A stretch of 64,000 nucleotides of DNA, taken from contig JABGOQ010000072.1 of the NCBI GenBank assembly GCA_018645405.1, forward strand, positions 20,528 to 84,527, read 5' to 3'. This document shows positions 8,300 through 16,605 of the stretch, in pieces. Under the pieces are notes generated by a model, which saw nothing but the letters and a program-made list of their open reading frames with translations, was not told where the DNA came from and did no database searches. Every line of letters starts with the position of its first letter. The stretch's first letter is position 1. The position numbers and the translations under genes were made by a program. This stretch comes from Anaerolineae bacterium (GTDB taxonomy: Bacteria; Chloroflexota; Anaerolineae; Anaerolineales; Villigracilaceae).

Positions 8300-9484
8300 T
8301 TATGAATTTTTCTCCTTTTTTGCCTTGCTTCCGCGTTGAATAATGCTTTCACCAAAGCGTTCATGAAGCTCATCCAGAATATTTTCCAGTTCACGTGATT
8401 TTTTAGCACCTTCTTCCCAGAGAGATAGCTGTCGTAGCGGAGGGCCTAACCCGCTTACGCCCACGCCGATCAACCGCACCGGTTTTCCTGGCGGGCGCAG
8501 TTTTTTCAGCAAAGAGAGTGCTGCTTCGATAATTTCAGCTTCGCTATCTGTCATTGTGGGGAGTGTTTTTTGTCTTGTCAGGGTTGTAAAATCGCTCCAA
8601 CGGATTTTTAATTTCACCGTTTTTCCAGCCAAATCAGCTTTCCTTAAACGGCGAGCAACTTTCATTGTCAGCGTGCGAAGCGTCTTTTCTAATTTCTCAT
8701 CGTCGCTTATATCACGGAGAAAAGTTGTCTCCTGGCTAATCGATTTGACTTCACGCTCCGTTGTTACAGGGCGTGTATCAATCCCGCGCGCATGACGAGA
8801 TAGATCTCGACCGTGTTTGCCGAATCGCCGTGACATCTCTTTTTCGGGCAGATTGGCAATTTCTCCGATTTTGTAAATTCCTGTTTCGGCTAACTTCTGC
8901 GCCGTTTTTGGCCCCACACCCCAGAGCATTTCTACAGGAAGCGGGGATAGAAAATTGGACTCCTGCCCCTCAGGCACGATAGTGGTCGCGAAGGGAGAAA
9001 TGCCGCGTTGGACTGCTTTTTTGCCGACATCATTTGCGATTTTTGCGACTAATTTATTCGTTGCGATTCCGACTGAGGAAGATAGATCGAGCTCGCTCTT
9101 GATTTGGGCTTGCAACCGTTTCCCAATCGTTTGTGCGGTTTCAGGCAGGTCACTGACATCCAGGAATGCTTCATCTACAGAAATTTGCTCAAGGAGGGGC
9201 GTAACATCTTTCAAAAGAGCCATCACCTTTTTAGATGCCTCGCTATATAAATGATGCTTCGCTGAGACAATTTGTAAATCCGGGCAGAGCGAAATGGCAC
9301 GCCCCATCGGCATCGCGGAGCGGACCCCCCGCGCCCGTGCAGCATAAGAACAGGATGCGACCACACCGCGCTCTTCTGGTTTTCCGCCCACTGCGAAAGC
9401 TTTACCGCGTAGAGAAGGATCATGTGATTCTTCTACTGCGCAGAAAAAAGCGTCTAGGTCGAGGTGTATGATTTTTCGGGGCAT
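8300..9484 (-). CDS. dinB: DNA polymerase IV (Y-family)
   Basis: A 394-residue translesion polymerase. The palm has the catalytic LDLDAFFCAVE (residues 4-14) and SVDEAFLDV (about 103) that carry the metal-binding acidic residues. VGPKTAQKLAETGI is the thumb helix-hairpin-helix, and the little-finger domain follows from about residue 240. A QLSLW motif near residue 364 fits a sliding-clamp-binding peptide. The N-terminal MPRKIIHLDLDAFF is complete. The gene begins one base after the stop of the RdhA-like gene and is probably cotranscribed with it. No LexA-type box was recognised. Confidence 0.95.
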   Translation of the reverse strand: MPRKIIHLDLDAFFCAVEESHDPSLRGKAFAVGGKPEERGVVASCSYAARARGVRSAMPMGRAISLCPDLQIVSAKHHLYSEASKKVMALLKDVTPLLEQISVDEAFLDVSDLPETAQTIGKRLQAQIKSELDLSSSVGIATNKLVAKIANDVGKKAVQRGISPFATTIVPEGQESNFLSPLPVEMLWGVGPKTAQKLAETGIYKIGEIANLPEKEMSRRFGKHGRDLSRHARGIDTRPVTTEREVKSISQETTFLRDISDDEKLEKTLRTLTMKVARRLRKADLAGKTVKLKIRWSDFTTLTRQKTLPTMTDSEAEIIEAALSLLKKLRPPGKPVRLIGVGVSGLGPPLRQLSLWEEGAKKSRELENILDELHERFGESIIQRGSKAKKEKNS

Positions 9485-9485
9485 T

Positions 9486-10853
9486 TTATTGTTTTACAGA
9501 TATATCCGTCCATGCAGGTGCGGGGCGGGGAGCTGGTTTACGCCCGTAAAACAAATTATCCATCCATAGGGCAAAGCGGCGGAAAAATCCTGAGCGAGCG
9601 ATTCCCCAGCGGACAAGATTATGAGCAAAATTATTTGGGTGCGCATAAGGGCAGACTGTCATGCAGCGACCACAATCTGTGCCGATGACATTCCAATAGG
9701 CAAAACAAGTATCGGGATTAATATGCCAACGAGCTGCATCATCTACTTTTTCACGCTCATCAAAGGGTATTGATTTGCTTGGGCAATTTTCAGCACATTT
9801 TTTGCAGATATTGCAAAAGTCAATTGTTGTCGCATCTATGGAACGCGCATCAGCGACTAAGGGGAGGTCGGTGGTCACTACACCAACGCGGACACGCGGC
9901 CCCTCCTGTGGCGTCATTAATAAGGACATACGTCCAAACTCACCCAAGCCTGCATCACGGGCAACGAGCGGAGCGATGACTTGATAATTCCCGTCAATAT
10001 GAGCACGAGCGGCATATCCCAACGAGCGAATCACTTCTGCTACTTGTACAGCCACACGCGCACTTTCTACATATTGTTTCGCAGATTCCATTACAACGGG
10101 CGCATATGGTGCAGCACCCATCATTTCAAAATCCATTTCAACGGTCAGTGCGATGGCGTATTTGTGATCAAGTTCTATCGGCGCACCATAAATACCTACT
10201 CCACGACCAGTGTGTGAGTAAATATGATAAGGCTGCAAAGGGGTAATACCTACATCTAGCGCGCCGAAGTAGTGCGTCATTTCTTTGATATAAGCTGTTA
10301 TTTCAATTGGTGTTAACGCTATTTTTTCTGATGCTGGGGTCCCGTCCACAGCATCTCGGAGGGCAGATGTTAGGGCAAAGCTGGCGTTTGGCGCGGTAAA
10401 AAGAATCGGGTCGAAAAATTTTGATTGCGGCGAGAGCAAGCCCGGTTTGTCGCGCGAGCCGTCATCCGTCAATTTATCTTCGGGATGTAGCGCATAATAA
10501 CTTTCATATTCGGGTGTGCCAGATTTTAAATTCGCCCTCGCAAACATAATTTTGCGCTCATCAAAGCGTTTTGATGGAATATCGTTCTCAGTTTTGATGA
10601 TCCCGATGGGGAGGAAGAAGAGGATGACAAATCCGGTGAGAATAGCTGTAAGGATAAAAATCAGCGTGGCACGCGTGGACGCGGGCAGGCTTGCCGCCAA
10701 AATAAAAAATACCGCCCCAAGCACTGCTCCACTAAAGGAGACGCGGACGGCGCGTTGCTCCTTCTCGGCAATGGAGACGAAGCCAAAGGCAGCGAGGCTG
10801 AGCGAAAAAACTGATCCAATGAGAAGAAGCGTGATTTGGGTGAATTGCTCCAT
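9486..10853 (-). CDS. Membrane-anchored reductive-dehalogenase-like iron-sulfur protein
   Basis: A 455-residue protein. Three hydrophobic helices occupy about residues 5-85, followed by a catalytic-type domain matching the reductive dehalogenase (RdhA) family: GRGVGIYGAPIELDHKYAI near residue 215, ARDAGLGEFGRMSLLMTP near 300, and PRVRVGVVTTDLPL. Two ferredoxin-type clusters are visible: CNICKKCAENCP (347-358) and Cys383 with CGRCMTVCP (394-402). Classical RdhA proteins have a Tat signal and a separate RdhB anchor; here neither is seen and the anchor is built in. The substrate is unknown: dehalogenation or queuosine-type corrinoid chemistry are both possible. Cotranscription with an F420:NADP oxidoreductase upstream is likely. 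Confidence 0.82.
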   Translation of the reverse strand: MEQFTQITLLLIGSVFSLSLAAFGFVSIAEKEQRAVRVSFSGAVLGAVFFILAASLPASTRATLIFILTAILTGFVILFFLPIGIIKTENDIPSKRFDERKIMFARANLKSGTPEYESYYALHPEDKLTDDGSRDKPGLLSPQSKFFDPILFTAPNASFALTSALRDAVDGTPASEKIALTPIEITAYIKEMTHYFGALDVGITPLQPYHIYSHTGRGVGIYGAPIELDHKYAIALTVEMDFEMMGAAPYAPVVMESAKQYVESARVAVQVAEVIRSLGYAARAHIDGNYQVIAPLVARDAGLGEFGRMSLLMTPQEGPRVRVGVVTTDLPLVADARSIDATTIDFCNICKKCAENCPSKSIPFDEREKVDDAARWHINPDTCFAYWNVIGTDCGRCMTVCPYAHPNNFAHNLVRWGIARSGFFRRFALWMDNLFYGRKPAPRPAPAWTDISVKQ

Positions 10854-10881
10854 GGAGAAGTTCCTTTGAATAATTTATAGG

Positions 10882-11550
10882 TCAATCAACCCCAGTGATT
10901 TTAATCCCCGCTGATTTGACCTTGTTTTGTTTATTGATATAGATCAGCAAGGATGTCATCCCCTCCACAACGGCAGCATTTTCGATTACGCCCGCATCCC
11001 AGCCTTTCATCCCCGCGGCTTCGACGAGTTTCAGCACTTCAAGACGGGCAGCTTTTCCCTTGCCTGTGACCAAAACATCACAGTTGATTGGATGATCGTC
11101 AAAAAGATGCTCATGGGAGATATTCTGAAAAGCAGCTACTACGCTAACGCCTTCGCCGAGAATTTCTTGCGCTTCTTGTGCCGCGCTCCCGGCTTTGGGC
11201 ATTTGTACTTTTGTTACCTTTGGTGGGATAAGGGGGACTGTCACATCAACAAGGATTTTGCCTTGTGCGGCATCTTTGACACTTTCAAGCGTAGGTATAT
11301 GCGCGCTGTAGGGAACAGTCAGCACGAGAATATCTGCTTTTTTAGCCGCGTTAAGATTTTGTAGCCCCTCAATAATTTCTTTGCCAAGCATTTCGTTCAA
11401 ATCATCGGCAGCGACTTTTGCTTTCTCATTTGTGCGTGAACCGATAATGACGCGGTAGCCCGCTTTTGCCCATCTATAGGCAAGACCTTTCCCCTCTTTT
11501 CCTGTGCCACCAAGCACGGCGATTGTTAATAATATTGAGTCTGGAGTCAT
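10882..11550 (-). CDS. npdG: NADPH-dependent F420 reductase (F420:NADP oxidoreductase)
   Basis: A 222-residue Rossmann protein with IAVLGGTGKEGKGLAYRWA (residues 9-27) and the SRTNEKA loop that recognises the NADP phosphate, both typical of Fno/NpdG enzymes that move hydride between F420 and NADP. Later family features include VLTVPYSAHIPTLE, VDVTVPLIPPKVT and FQNISHEHLFD. The first ATG is used. It is upstream in a unit with the RdhA-like gene (28 bases apart). No F420 biosynthesis genes lie in the window, but a second F420-type protein is at 3185-3649. Confidence 0.9.
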   Translation of the reverse strand: MTPDSILLTIAVLGGTGKEGKGLAYRWAKAGYRVIIGSRTNEKAKVAADDLNEMLGKEIIEGLQNLNAAKKADILVLTVPYSAHIPTLESVKDAAQGKILVDVTVPLIPPKVTKVQMPKAGSAAQEAQEILGEGVSVVAAFQNISHEHLFDDHPINCDVLVTGKGKAARLEVLKLVEAAGMKGWDAGVIENAAVVEGMTSLLIYINKQNKVKSAGIKITGVD

Positions 11551-11818
11551 TTTATTTTTAAGTCTATGTAGATAATTTCTAAGGATAAGGGATTAAATAA
11601 CTTTCCCGTTTCAAAACTAAATAGTCGCGACGATTTAGTGGGTGACAATATTTCCATTGCCTGTATCGAAATCAAAGCGGGTTATCAAAAAATATATTCT
11701 TCTCGCAAATTCGCTCTAGTTTACCCCTTAGGGCATGATATCGATACGGCGAAGAACACCGCTTACTCAACCGCCGCTATCATAATGATGAAATAGTTAA
11801 GTTATTTACTGCTCATTT
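11551..11818. other. Intergenic region upstream of npdG
   Basis: 268 bases without a supported gene. A stop-free plus-strand frame of about 70 codons runs from roughly 11570 to 11797 but has no start codon or SD and no recognisable protein similarity. It probably holds the promoter of the npdG unit, but no convincing -35/-10 pair was found. Confidence 0.4.
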
Positions 11819-13159
11819 CTAAGCTAACTCTTCGTATCTCTTCCAAGTCTGCGCAGAAAACTCTCTTGCTTTTGCGGCAATCTCTTCTTCATCTAGCGTA
11901 AGCAGTTCTCGGTCTTTCATCAGTATTTCTCCACCCACAATTGTTGTTGTGATCATGCTTTCGTTGAAGCCAAAGAGGATATGCCACGGCAAATTGCCAG
12001 CGTTCAAATCGGTGAAAGGGTGATAATCTACAAAAATCAAGTCGGCAAAGGCGCCCACACTGATCTCAGCTAAGGGTGCGTCAGGGAAAAAGATTTTGGC
12101 AAGTGCAGCATTATTCTCGACTGCCAATTTCTTCACATCGTAGCCGCCCATTCGGCGGGGATCGCTGTGTTTTGATTTATGCAGCAAATACGCCGCTTTC
12201 CATTCATCCCACATCGTATTGGAGAATCCGTCATTGCCCAAGCCGACATTTACGCCTGCACGGAGCATCGACTCAATAGGTGCAACACCAACGCCGTTAT
12301 TCATATTTGAGCGTGGTTGATGTGTGACCCATATTCCTGTGTCCGCCAAAATTTCGATTTCGCGCGCGTCCACGTGGATGGCGTGTGCAGCGATGCTTTT
12401 TGGCCCTAAAATACCGTGTTTCTCAAGTCTATCAATTACGCGTAAACCTGATTTTGCAAGACTATCATCTTGATCGGCGAGACCTTCTGCGGCGTGGATG
12501 TGGAATCCGCTTTCTTCTGGGATGGATTCGCGGCAATATTCTAATGTGGATTCAGATAGTGTTAGACTGGCATGCAGACCAAAGCTCGCGGCGAGACGCG
12601 ACTCAGGTTGGGCTTGATTCCGCTTAATAAATCGGACGTTCTCTTCAACACCTGCCCGCATTTTTTCTTCCCCATCTCGGTCAGTGACTTCGTAACAAAG
12701 CGATGCCCGCAGCCCAGATTTGGTGACAGCATCTGCAACGACGTCGAGAGATCCATCAATGAAGCTAGGTGATGCGTGATGATCTATTAACGTAGTTGTG
12801 CCATGCTTGATTGCGTCCACGAGACAGACGAGGGCTGAGGAGCGAACATCGTCTACGTTGAGGGCTTTATCCAGTCGCCACCAGAGTTTATCGAGGATTT
12901 GGGGGAAATTTTTCGGGGCTTCGCCAGGGATGCCCATCCCACGTGAAAATGCGCCGTAAAAATGGGTGTGTCCACAGATATTGCCGGGCATCACGAATTG
13001 ACCACCTGCATCTATGCGTACCGCGTTCGGGTAACGCTCAGCAAGTTCCGGGTCAGGGGCGATATCGGATATTTTATCCCCTTCAATATAAATTGAATAT
13101 CCATGCAAGATTTGATTTTCTGGTCCCCAAGTAATTAAGTTTGCGTTAGTAATAAGCAT
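11819..13159 (-). CDS. ssnA: SsnA-like amidohydrolase
   Basis: A 446-residue amidohydrolase of the SsnA/TrzA-AtzA metal-dependent deaminase group. It shows MPGNICGHTHFYGAFSRG (about residues 56-73) with the HxH metal ligands, TTTLIDHHASP, GFHIHAAEG and HAIHVDA histidines, then GLGNDGFSNTMWDEWK with the catalytic aspartate. SsnA proteins are purine- or pterin-related aminohydrolases whose substrate is often unassigned, and in some bacteria they accompany selenium-dependent purine catabolism. None of those partner genes is here. GGAG lies 5-9 bases before the ATG, immediately after a terminator-like hairpin. Confidence 0.9.
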   Translation of the reverse strand: MLITNANLITWGPENQILHGYSIYIEGDKISDIAPDPELAERYPNAVRIDAGGQFVMPGNICGHTHFYGAFSRGMGIPGEAPKNFPQILDKLWWRLDKALNVDDVRSSALVCLVDAIKHGTTTLIDHHASPSFIDGSLDVVADAVTKSGLRASLCYEVTDRDGEEKMRAGVEENVRFIKRNQAQPESRLAASFGLHASLTLSESTLEYCRESIPEESGFHIHAAEGLADQDDSLAKSGLRVIDRLEKHGILGPKSIAAHAIHVDAREIEILADTGIWVTHQPRSNMNNGVGVAPIESMLRAGVNVGLGNDGFSNTMWDEWKAAYLLHKSKHSDPRRMGGYDVKKLAVENNAALAKIFFPDAPLAEISVGAFADLIFVDYHPFTDLNAGNLPWHILFGFNESMITTTIVGGEILMKDRELLTLDEEEIAAKAREFSAQTWKRYEELA

Positions 13160-13172
13160 GAGAGTCTCCTGG

Positions 13173-13200
13173 TAAAAAAGTCCCTGCTTTTGGGCAGGGA
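13173..13200 (-). terminator. Intrinsic terminator or attenuator before ssnA
   Basis: On the minus strand TCCCTGC and GCAGGGA form a stem over a CCAAAA loop, followed after one base by six Ts. It ends only 13 bases before the ssnA start codon, and it follows the NACHT gene by about 30 bases. It can terminate the NACHT transcript, but its position leaves little room for an ssnA promoter. Confidence 0.75.
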
Positions 13201-13230
13201 TAATAAGATCAAAGGTTGATGAAATGCGTT

Positions 13231-15729
13231 TTAGGCAAATCCATAGCTTTGCGGTTCGGGTAGTGGAACACCGCTGGCGGCAATTTCAGTGAGGGCAAGA
13301 AAAACCGCCTCGCGCATTTCTATATTGCCGCCATACATTGCGTGGTAAAGTGCGTTGATAACACCCTCGCTGGGGGTTTTGCGTAAATATGAGAGGGCGG
13401 CGAGATTTTCATCTGGGTCTTCGCTCTTGAGCGCAAGCAAGAGGACATCGGTGGCGGGGGCCCCTGCAGAAATACCCATTCCTTGTGAACCGGCAAAGGC
13501 GATTAGCCATGGGCTTTCGGATGGAGGAGAAAGTTTACTTGGAACGCGCAGTTTTGCACTTTTTTCTTTTTCAAGAATATTGGTAGCAATATCGCGCACA
13601 GCCCATTCTTTATCTTCAATTTGAGTGTGAGCAAGCAATTCTTTTGCCCAAGGTTCTTGGACGCGAGCCAGTCCATAAACGGCAGAACGACGGACGAGAA
13701 TATCGTCTATTTCAAGGGCTTCTCTGAGAGTGGGCCAGCCTTCGGCAGGGTGGTTGGCGAGAGATTCTGCTGCGGCACGGCGTAGATTTTCATCACCTTG
13801 CATGAGAGCACCAGCGATGGCGTCAAGAGCGGCGTCTGAGCCAATGGCGCTGAGCGCAAGACATACGGCTGTGAGCGTGAAGGTGTTCTGAACTATTTGG
13901 AAGATATTTGCTAGATTTTGTGTTGCTTTTTTATCTTGCATTAAACCGCTACCGAGCGCAGCTAGTTGAAGGACATAAGCGGATTTGGATTGCAAGAGTT
14001 GCCTGAAGAGTGCTGCAACGCTGGGGTCTTCGCTTTTAGCGAGAGAGGCAACGATTTGTCCACGCAACCTGAGGGGCTGTGTATCGTCCTGTAGGGTTTT
14101 TGCAAGAGCCGTCAGAACTTTGCCGCGCCATGCTGATTTACGCGGTGCATCTCGGAGCCATTCTCCCATGAGGATCAGATTTCGTTTTAATATGGGATCA
14201 GGCGTCCCCAAGAGCGTTTCGACGAGGGATGAGACATCACCTGTTGCGGCGAGATAGTGCATCGAGAGCGTTTTGCCGCTCCAGAAGGTTTGTCCTGTTA
14301 AACGCTCGTCGACGTTATAGTTGCTGAGGGCTCGACCAGCGAGAAACCCGCCAAAAACAGGATGTGCGAAACGCATTTGATTATCACGATGCTCAATAAG
14401 CAGGCCGCTTTGCGCCATTTTATCAAGCAAGCCTCGCTTGGGCGCGATTTTTTCTTTTTTCTCTTCGCCATCTTCTCTCTCAACGGGGATTTCTTCAGGT
14501 GGTTCAAAAGATTTAATCCAACCGCGTGCATTCCCAGAATTGAAAATAGGCTGAGATGTCAGGCTGATTTGCATCGCGAGCATTTCTAATGCTGCGACAG
14601 GGATATCTTTGGGAGAAATACGGCGAAGATGTGTTTCGATGGCATTTAGTGTCGTTGCACCACGTCCATCACCTGCGTAAGCTCCCCAAGCTTTAAGGGT
14701 GAGTTCAAGTGGACTGAGATTTAAAGAATCGATCTCTAACCAAGTGTTGAGCAAAATGGGGTCAATTTGTTCTGGCCCAGCCTGTACCCAAGCTTCGAGG
14801 GCGACATAGTTTTCCCAAAGGCTTCCCCATTTTTTAAGAAATTCTTCTTGTTCAGATGAATTCCATCTTTTTAAACTAAGCGGAACAAAAGAAAGATGAA
14901 TGAGCCGATCTAGATATTCGAGTGTACCTGTTGTGATGATGCGAATCTTGGGATAACTTACAAGAAGTTTTTCTAAATAGTTGACTACTTTTTCGATCTC
15001 ATCCGGTGGGATTTCATCCAACCCATCGAGGAGAAGGGTTGCACGCCCGCTACTAAAACTAAAACGAATAAATTTGGGCAGGCGTGAAGCATCGAAAAGA
15101 GAAGCACCTTCAGTGATGAATTCGATAATGGGGTCGAGAATCTCAGTTAAGTCTTTATCAGGGAGATTTAAGTCAGCGATATGCAAAAGAATGGGAACAG
15201 ATTCGGTGAGTGCACCAATTTGCGAATCACGTTTGGCGATTAAGCTGGCGATATGTGCTAAAGTAACCGTTTTCCCGATCCCCGCTTTTCCAACAATGGC
15301 GAGGTGTGTTCCTCCAGAAAGAGCGTCAGAAAAACTGAGAGTTTCGGTTCTGTAAAAAGAGGCAAGGGCAGAATCTTGGGGAAGATAAGGAACAGTCAGA
15401 TTTGTTTGATCTCGGCTTATCAATTCTTCGCTGCCGGGTTCGGTTTGTGCTGGCGGTGCAAGGAAGCTGGGCGAGAGAATAATTTCATCAAGCGAAAAGA
15501 GCGGAGCGGCTAAATGCATCCCCTGTGCTTTTTTGAGCACTCTCTGACGGTGATGGTCTTCAATATTGCTGGAGCCACGCATTGCTGCTACTTCGCGTCG
15601 TTTTTGCCAATTTTCACGGACCTGCCTGAGCAAGGGACGCGCCCAGCCCAGCATCAGCCAGAAAGCTGAGGCAACAGCAACCCCGATCCAAAAGGAGATG
15701 GCATCAACGACGAGATTTGAAAAACGCAT
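13231..15729 (-). CDS. Membrane-anchored NACHT-type NTPase with HEAT repeats
   Basis: An 832-residue STAND-type protein. One N-terminal transmembrane helix (about residues 11-29) is followed by a basic linker. The NTPase has Walker A GKAGIGKT (147-154) and Walker B TLLLDGLDE (231-239) with the NACHT-type extra acidic residues, then a helical region (about 290-470). HEAT/PBS-lyase-like repeats run from about 530 to the end (such as SALAKTLQDDTQPLRLRGQI and AAAESLANHPAEGWPTLREA). Such proteins are switch-like ATPases with ligand-sensing repeats; bacterial NACHTs include antiphage proteins, but this one is in a housekeeping neighbourhood. It starts 3 bases after the zinc-ribbon gene. Confidence 0.85.
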   Translation of the reverse strand: MRFSNLVVDAISFWIGVAVASAFWLMLGWARPLLRQVRENWQKRREVAAMRGSSNIEDHHRQRVLKKAQGMHLAAPLFSLDEIILSPSFLAPPAQTEPGSEELISRDQTNLTVPYLPQDSALASFYRTETLSFSDALSGGTHLAIVGKAGIGKTVTLAHIASLIAKRDSQIGALTESVPILLHIADLNLPDKDLTEILDPIIEFITEGASLFDASRLPKFIRFSFSSGRATLLLDGLDEIPPDEIEKVVNYLEKLLVSYPKIRIITTGTLEYLDRLIHLSFVPLSLKRWNSSEQEEFLKKWGSLWENYVALEAWVQAGPEQIDPILLNTWLEIDSLNLSPLELTLKAWGAYAGDGRGATTLNAIETHLRRISPKDIPVAALEMLAMQISLTSQPIFNSGNARGWIKSFEPPEEIPVEREDGEEKKEKIAPKRGLLDKMAQSGLLIEHRDNQMRFAHPVFGGFLAGRALSNYNVDERLTGQTFWSGKTLSMHYLAATGDVSSLVETLLGTPDPILKRNLILMGEWLRDAPRKSAWRGKVLTALAKTLQDDTQPLRLRGQIVASLAKSEDPSVAALFRQLLQSKSAYVLQLAALGSGLMQDKKATQNLANIFQIVQNTFTLTAVCLALSAIGSDAALDAIAGALMQGDENLRRAAAESLANHPAEGWPTLREALEIDDILVRRSAVYGLARVQEPWAKELLAHTQIEDKEWAVRDIATNILEKEKSAKLRVPSKLSPPSESPWLIAFAGSQGMGISAGAPATDVLLLALKSEDPDENLAALSYLRKTPSEGVINALYHAMYGGNIEMREAVFLALTEIAASGVPLPEPQSYGFA

Positions 15730-15732
15730 GGG

Positions 15733-16434
15733 CTAGTTCCCGTAAAGAATTCGTTGGCAAGATGTACAATACACAAACTCGGCTTTAGAGCGCGCTTTTT
15801 GTTGTAAACCAGGTGTCAACGTTGCACCGCAAGCCGAGCAACCCCCATCATTAATCGCGGCAACTGCAACACCGCGTTTTCTTTTACGAAGTTTATTATA
15901 AAGCTCAAGGTGAGCAGCATTTACAGCAGGGAGTGCAACATTGCGTTCTTTGAGCATTCGGGCTTTTTCTTTTTCTAATCCGCTTTTCTCGCCGCCCAAT
16001 TGGCTATGTTCTTGAGCAAGTTTTGTCTCTAAGCTAGTCAAATCATTTTTTGCACTTTGCAAAATCTCATTTTCTTCATCGTTGGCGAGCATAGCTTCAA
16101 GTTGTACATCTTCCAGGGTAGCGAGATGGCGTTTCAAAGATTCTGATTTTTTTTGTAAGTCCTGTACTTCTTTCGGGTTTTTTATGTTCCCACTATAAAG
16201 CATTGCTTCTGTCTGTTCAATTTTTATACGCTGTTGCTTTACTTCACCTTCTGCTTTACGCAAAATTTTCTCAGTCTTTTCTTGCGCGGCTTCGCATTTT
16301 GCCAAATAAGCCTTAACGCGCTTTACCTCACTATTATCGTCCAGGATTTTCTGAATCTCACCCAAGCGACGTTGAGTCTCATCAATTTGACTGTCAATTT
16401 CTTGTAAACGGTAAAGGTGAAATGTTGTAGACAT
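15733..16434 (-). CDS. Coiled-coil protein with C4 zinc ribbon (COG1579-like)
   Basis: A 233-residue protein. Residues 1-170 are an almost continuous antiparallel coiled coil (LYRLQEIDSQIDETQRRLGE onwards). The C-terminus carries a zinc ribbon, CSACGATLTPG...VYCTSCQRILYG, with two CxxC pairs. This is the architecture of the COG1579/HP0958-type proteins, which bind RNA or chaperone partners; the function in this phylum is not known. A TATAAT box ends 6 bases before the ATG and there is no SD, so the message may be leaderless. Confidence 0.88.
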   Translation of the reverse strand: MSTTFHLYRLQEIDSQIDETQRRLGEIQKILDDNSEVKRVKAYLAKCEAAQEKTEKILRKAEGEVKQQRIKIEQTEAMLYSGNIKNPKEVQDLQKKSESLKRHLATLEDVQLEAMLANDEENEILQSAKNDLTSLETKLAQEHSQLGGEKSGLEKEKARMLKERNVALPAVNAAHLELYNKLRKRKRGVAVAAINDGGCSACGATLTPGLQQKARSKAEFVYCTSCQRILYGN

Positions 16435-16440
16435 AGAGAG

Positions 16441-16446
16441 ATTATA
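16441..16446 (-). promoter_or_regulatory. -10 box placed for a leaderless transcript
   Basis: Perfect TATAAT on the minus strand, with six bases (CTCTCT) between it and the ATG at 16434. A TTCACT about 19 bases upstream could serve as a weak -35. With normal promoter geometry transcription would start at or within a base or two of the ATG. Confidence 0.5.
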
Positions 16447-16548
16447 AACGATGTTTCTATAAGGTAGTGAAATTTCTCTGGGATTAGGACGAATCGCCCG
16501 TGCTTTGGGCTTGCTTCCATTAAGTCAACATGTTCTGAGCATCTTCTT

Positions 16549-16584
16549 TTTCCCCTAAATTCTACACTTAGAATTTAGGGGAAA
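16549..16584 (-). terminator. Long perfect hairpin downstream of the beta-lactamase-like gene
   Basis: A 16-bp perfect stem (16549-16564 with 16569-16584) over a 4-base loop, 20 bases after the stop codon of the serine hydrolase gene on the minus strand. No T-run follows on that strand (AAGAAG instead), so it may be a factor-dependent terminator or a 3'-end stabiliser. Confidence 0.6.
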
Positions 16585-16605
16585 TGCCCTGTAAGGTCGA
16601 AAGAG

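Noticed and set aside
11570..11797. Stop-free plus-strand stretch between npdG and ssnA
   Set aside because: No start codon, no SD and no recognisable similarity; too short to call a gene remnant.
13231..15729. NACHT protein as part of an antiphage island
   Set aside because: No nuclease, retron, restriction or toxin gene is in the surrounding 10 kb; a defence role is left open but not claimed.
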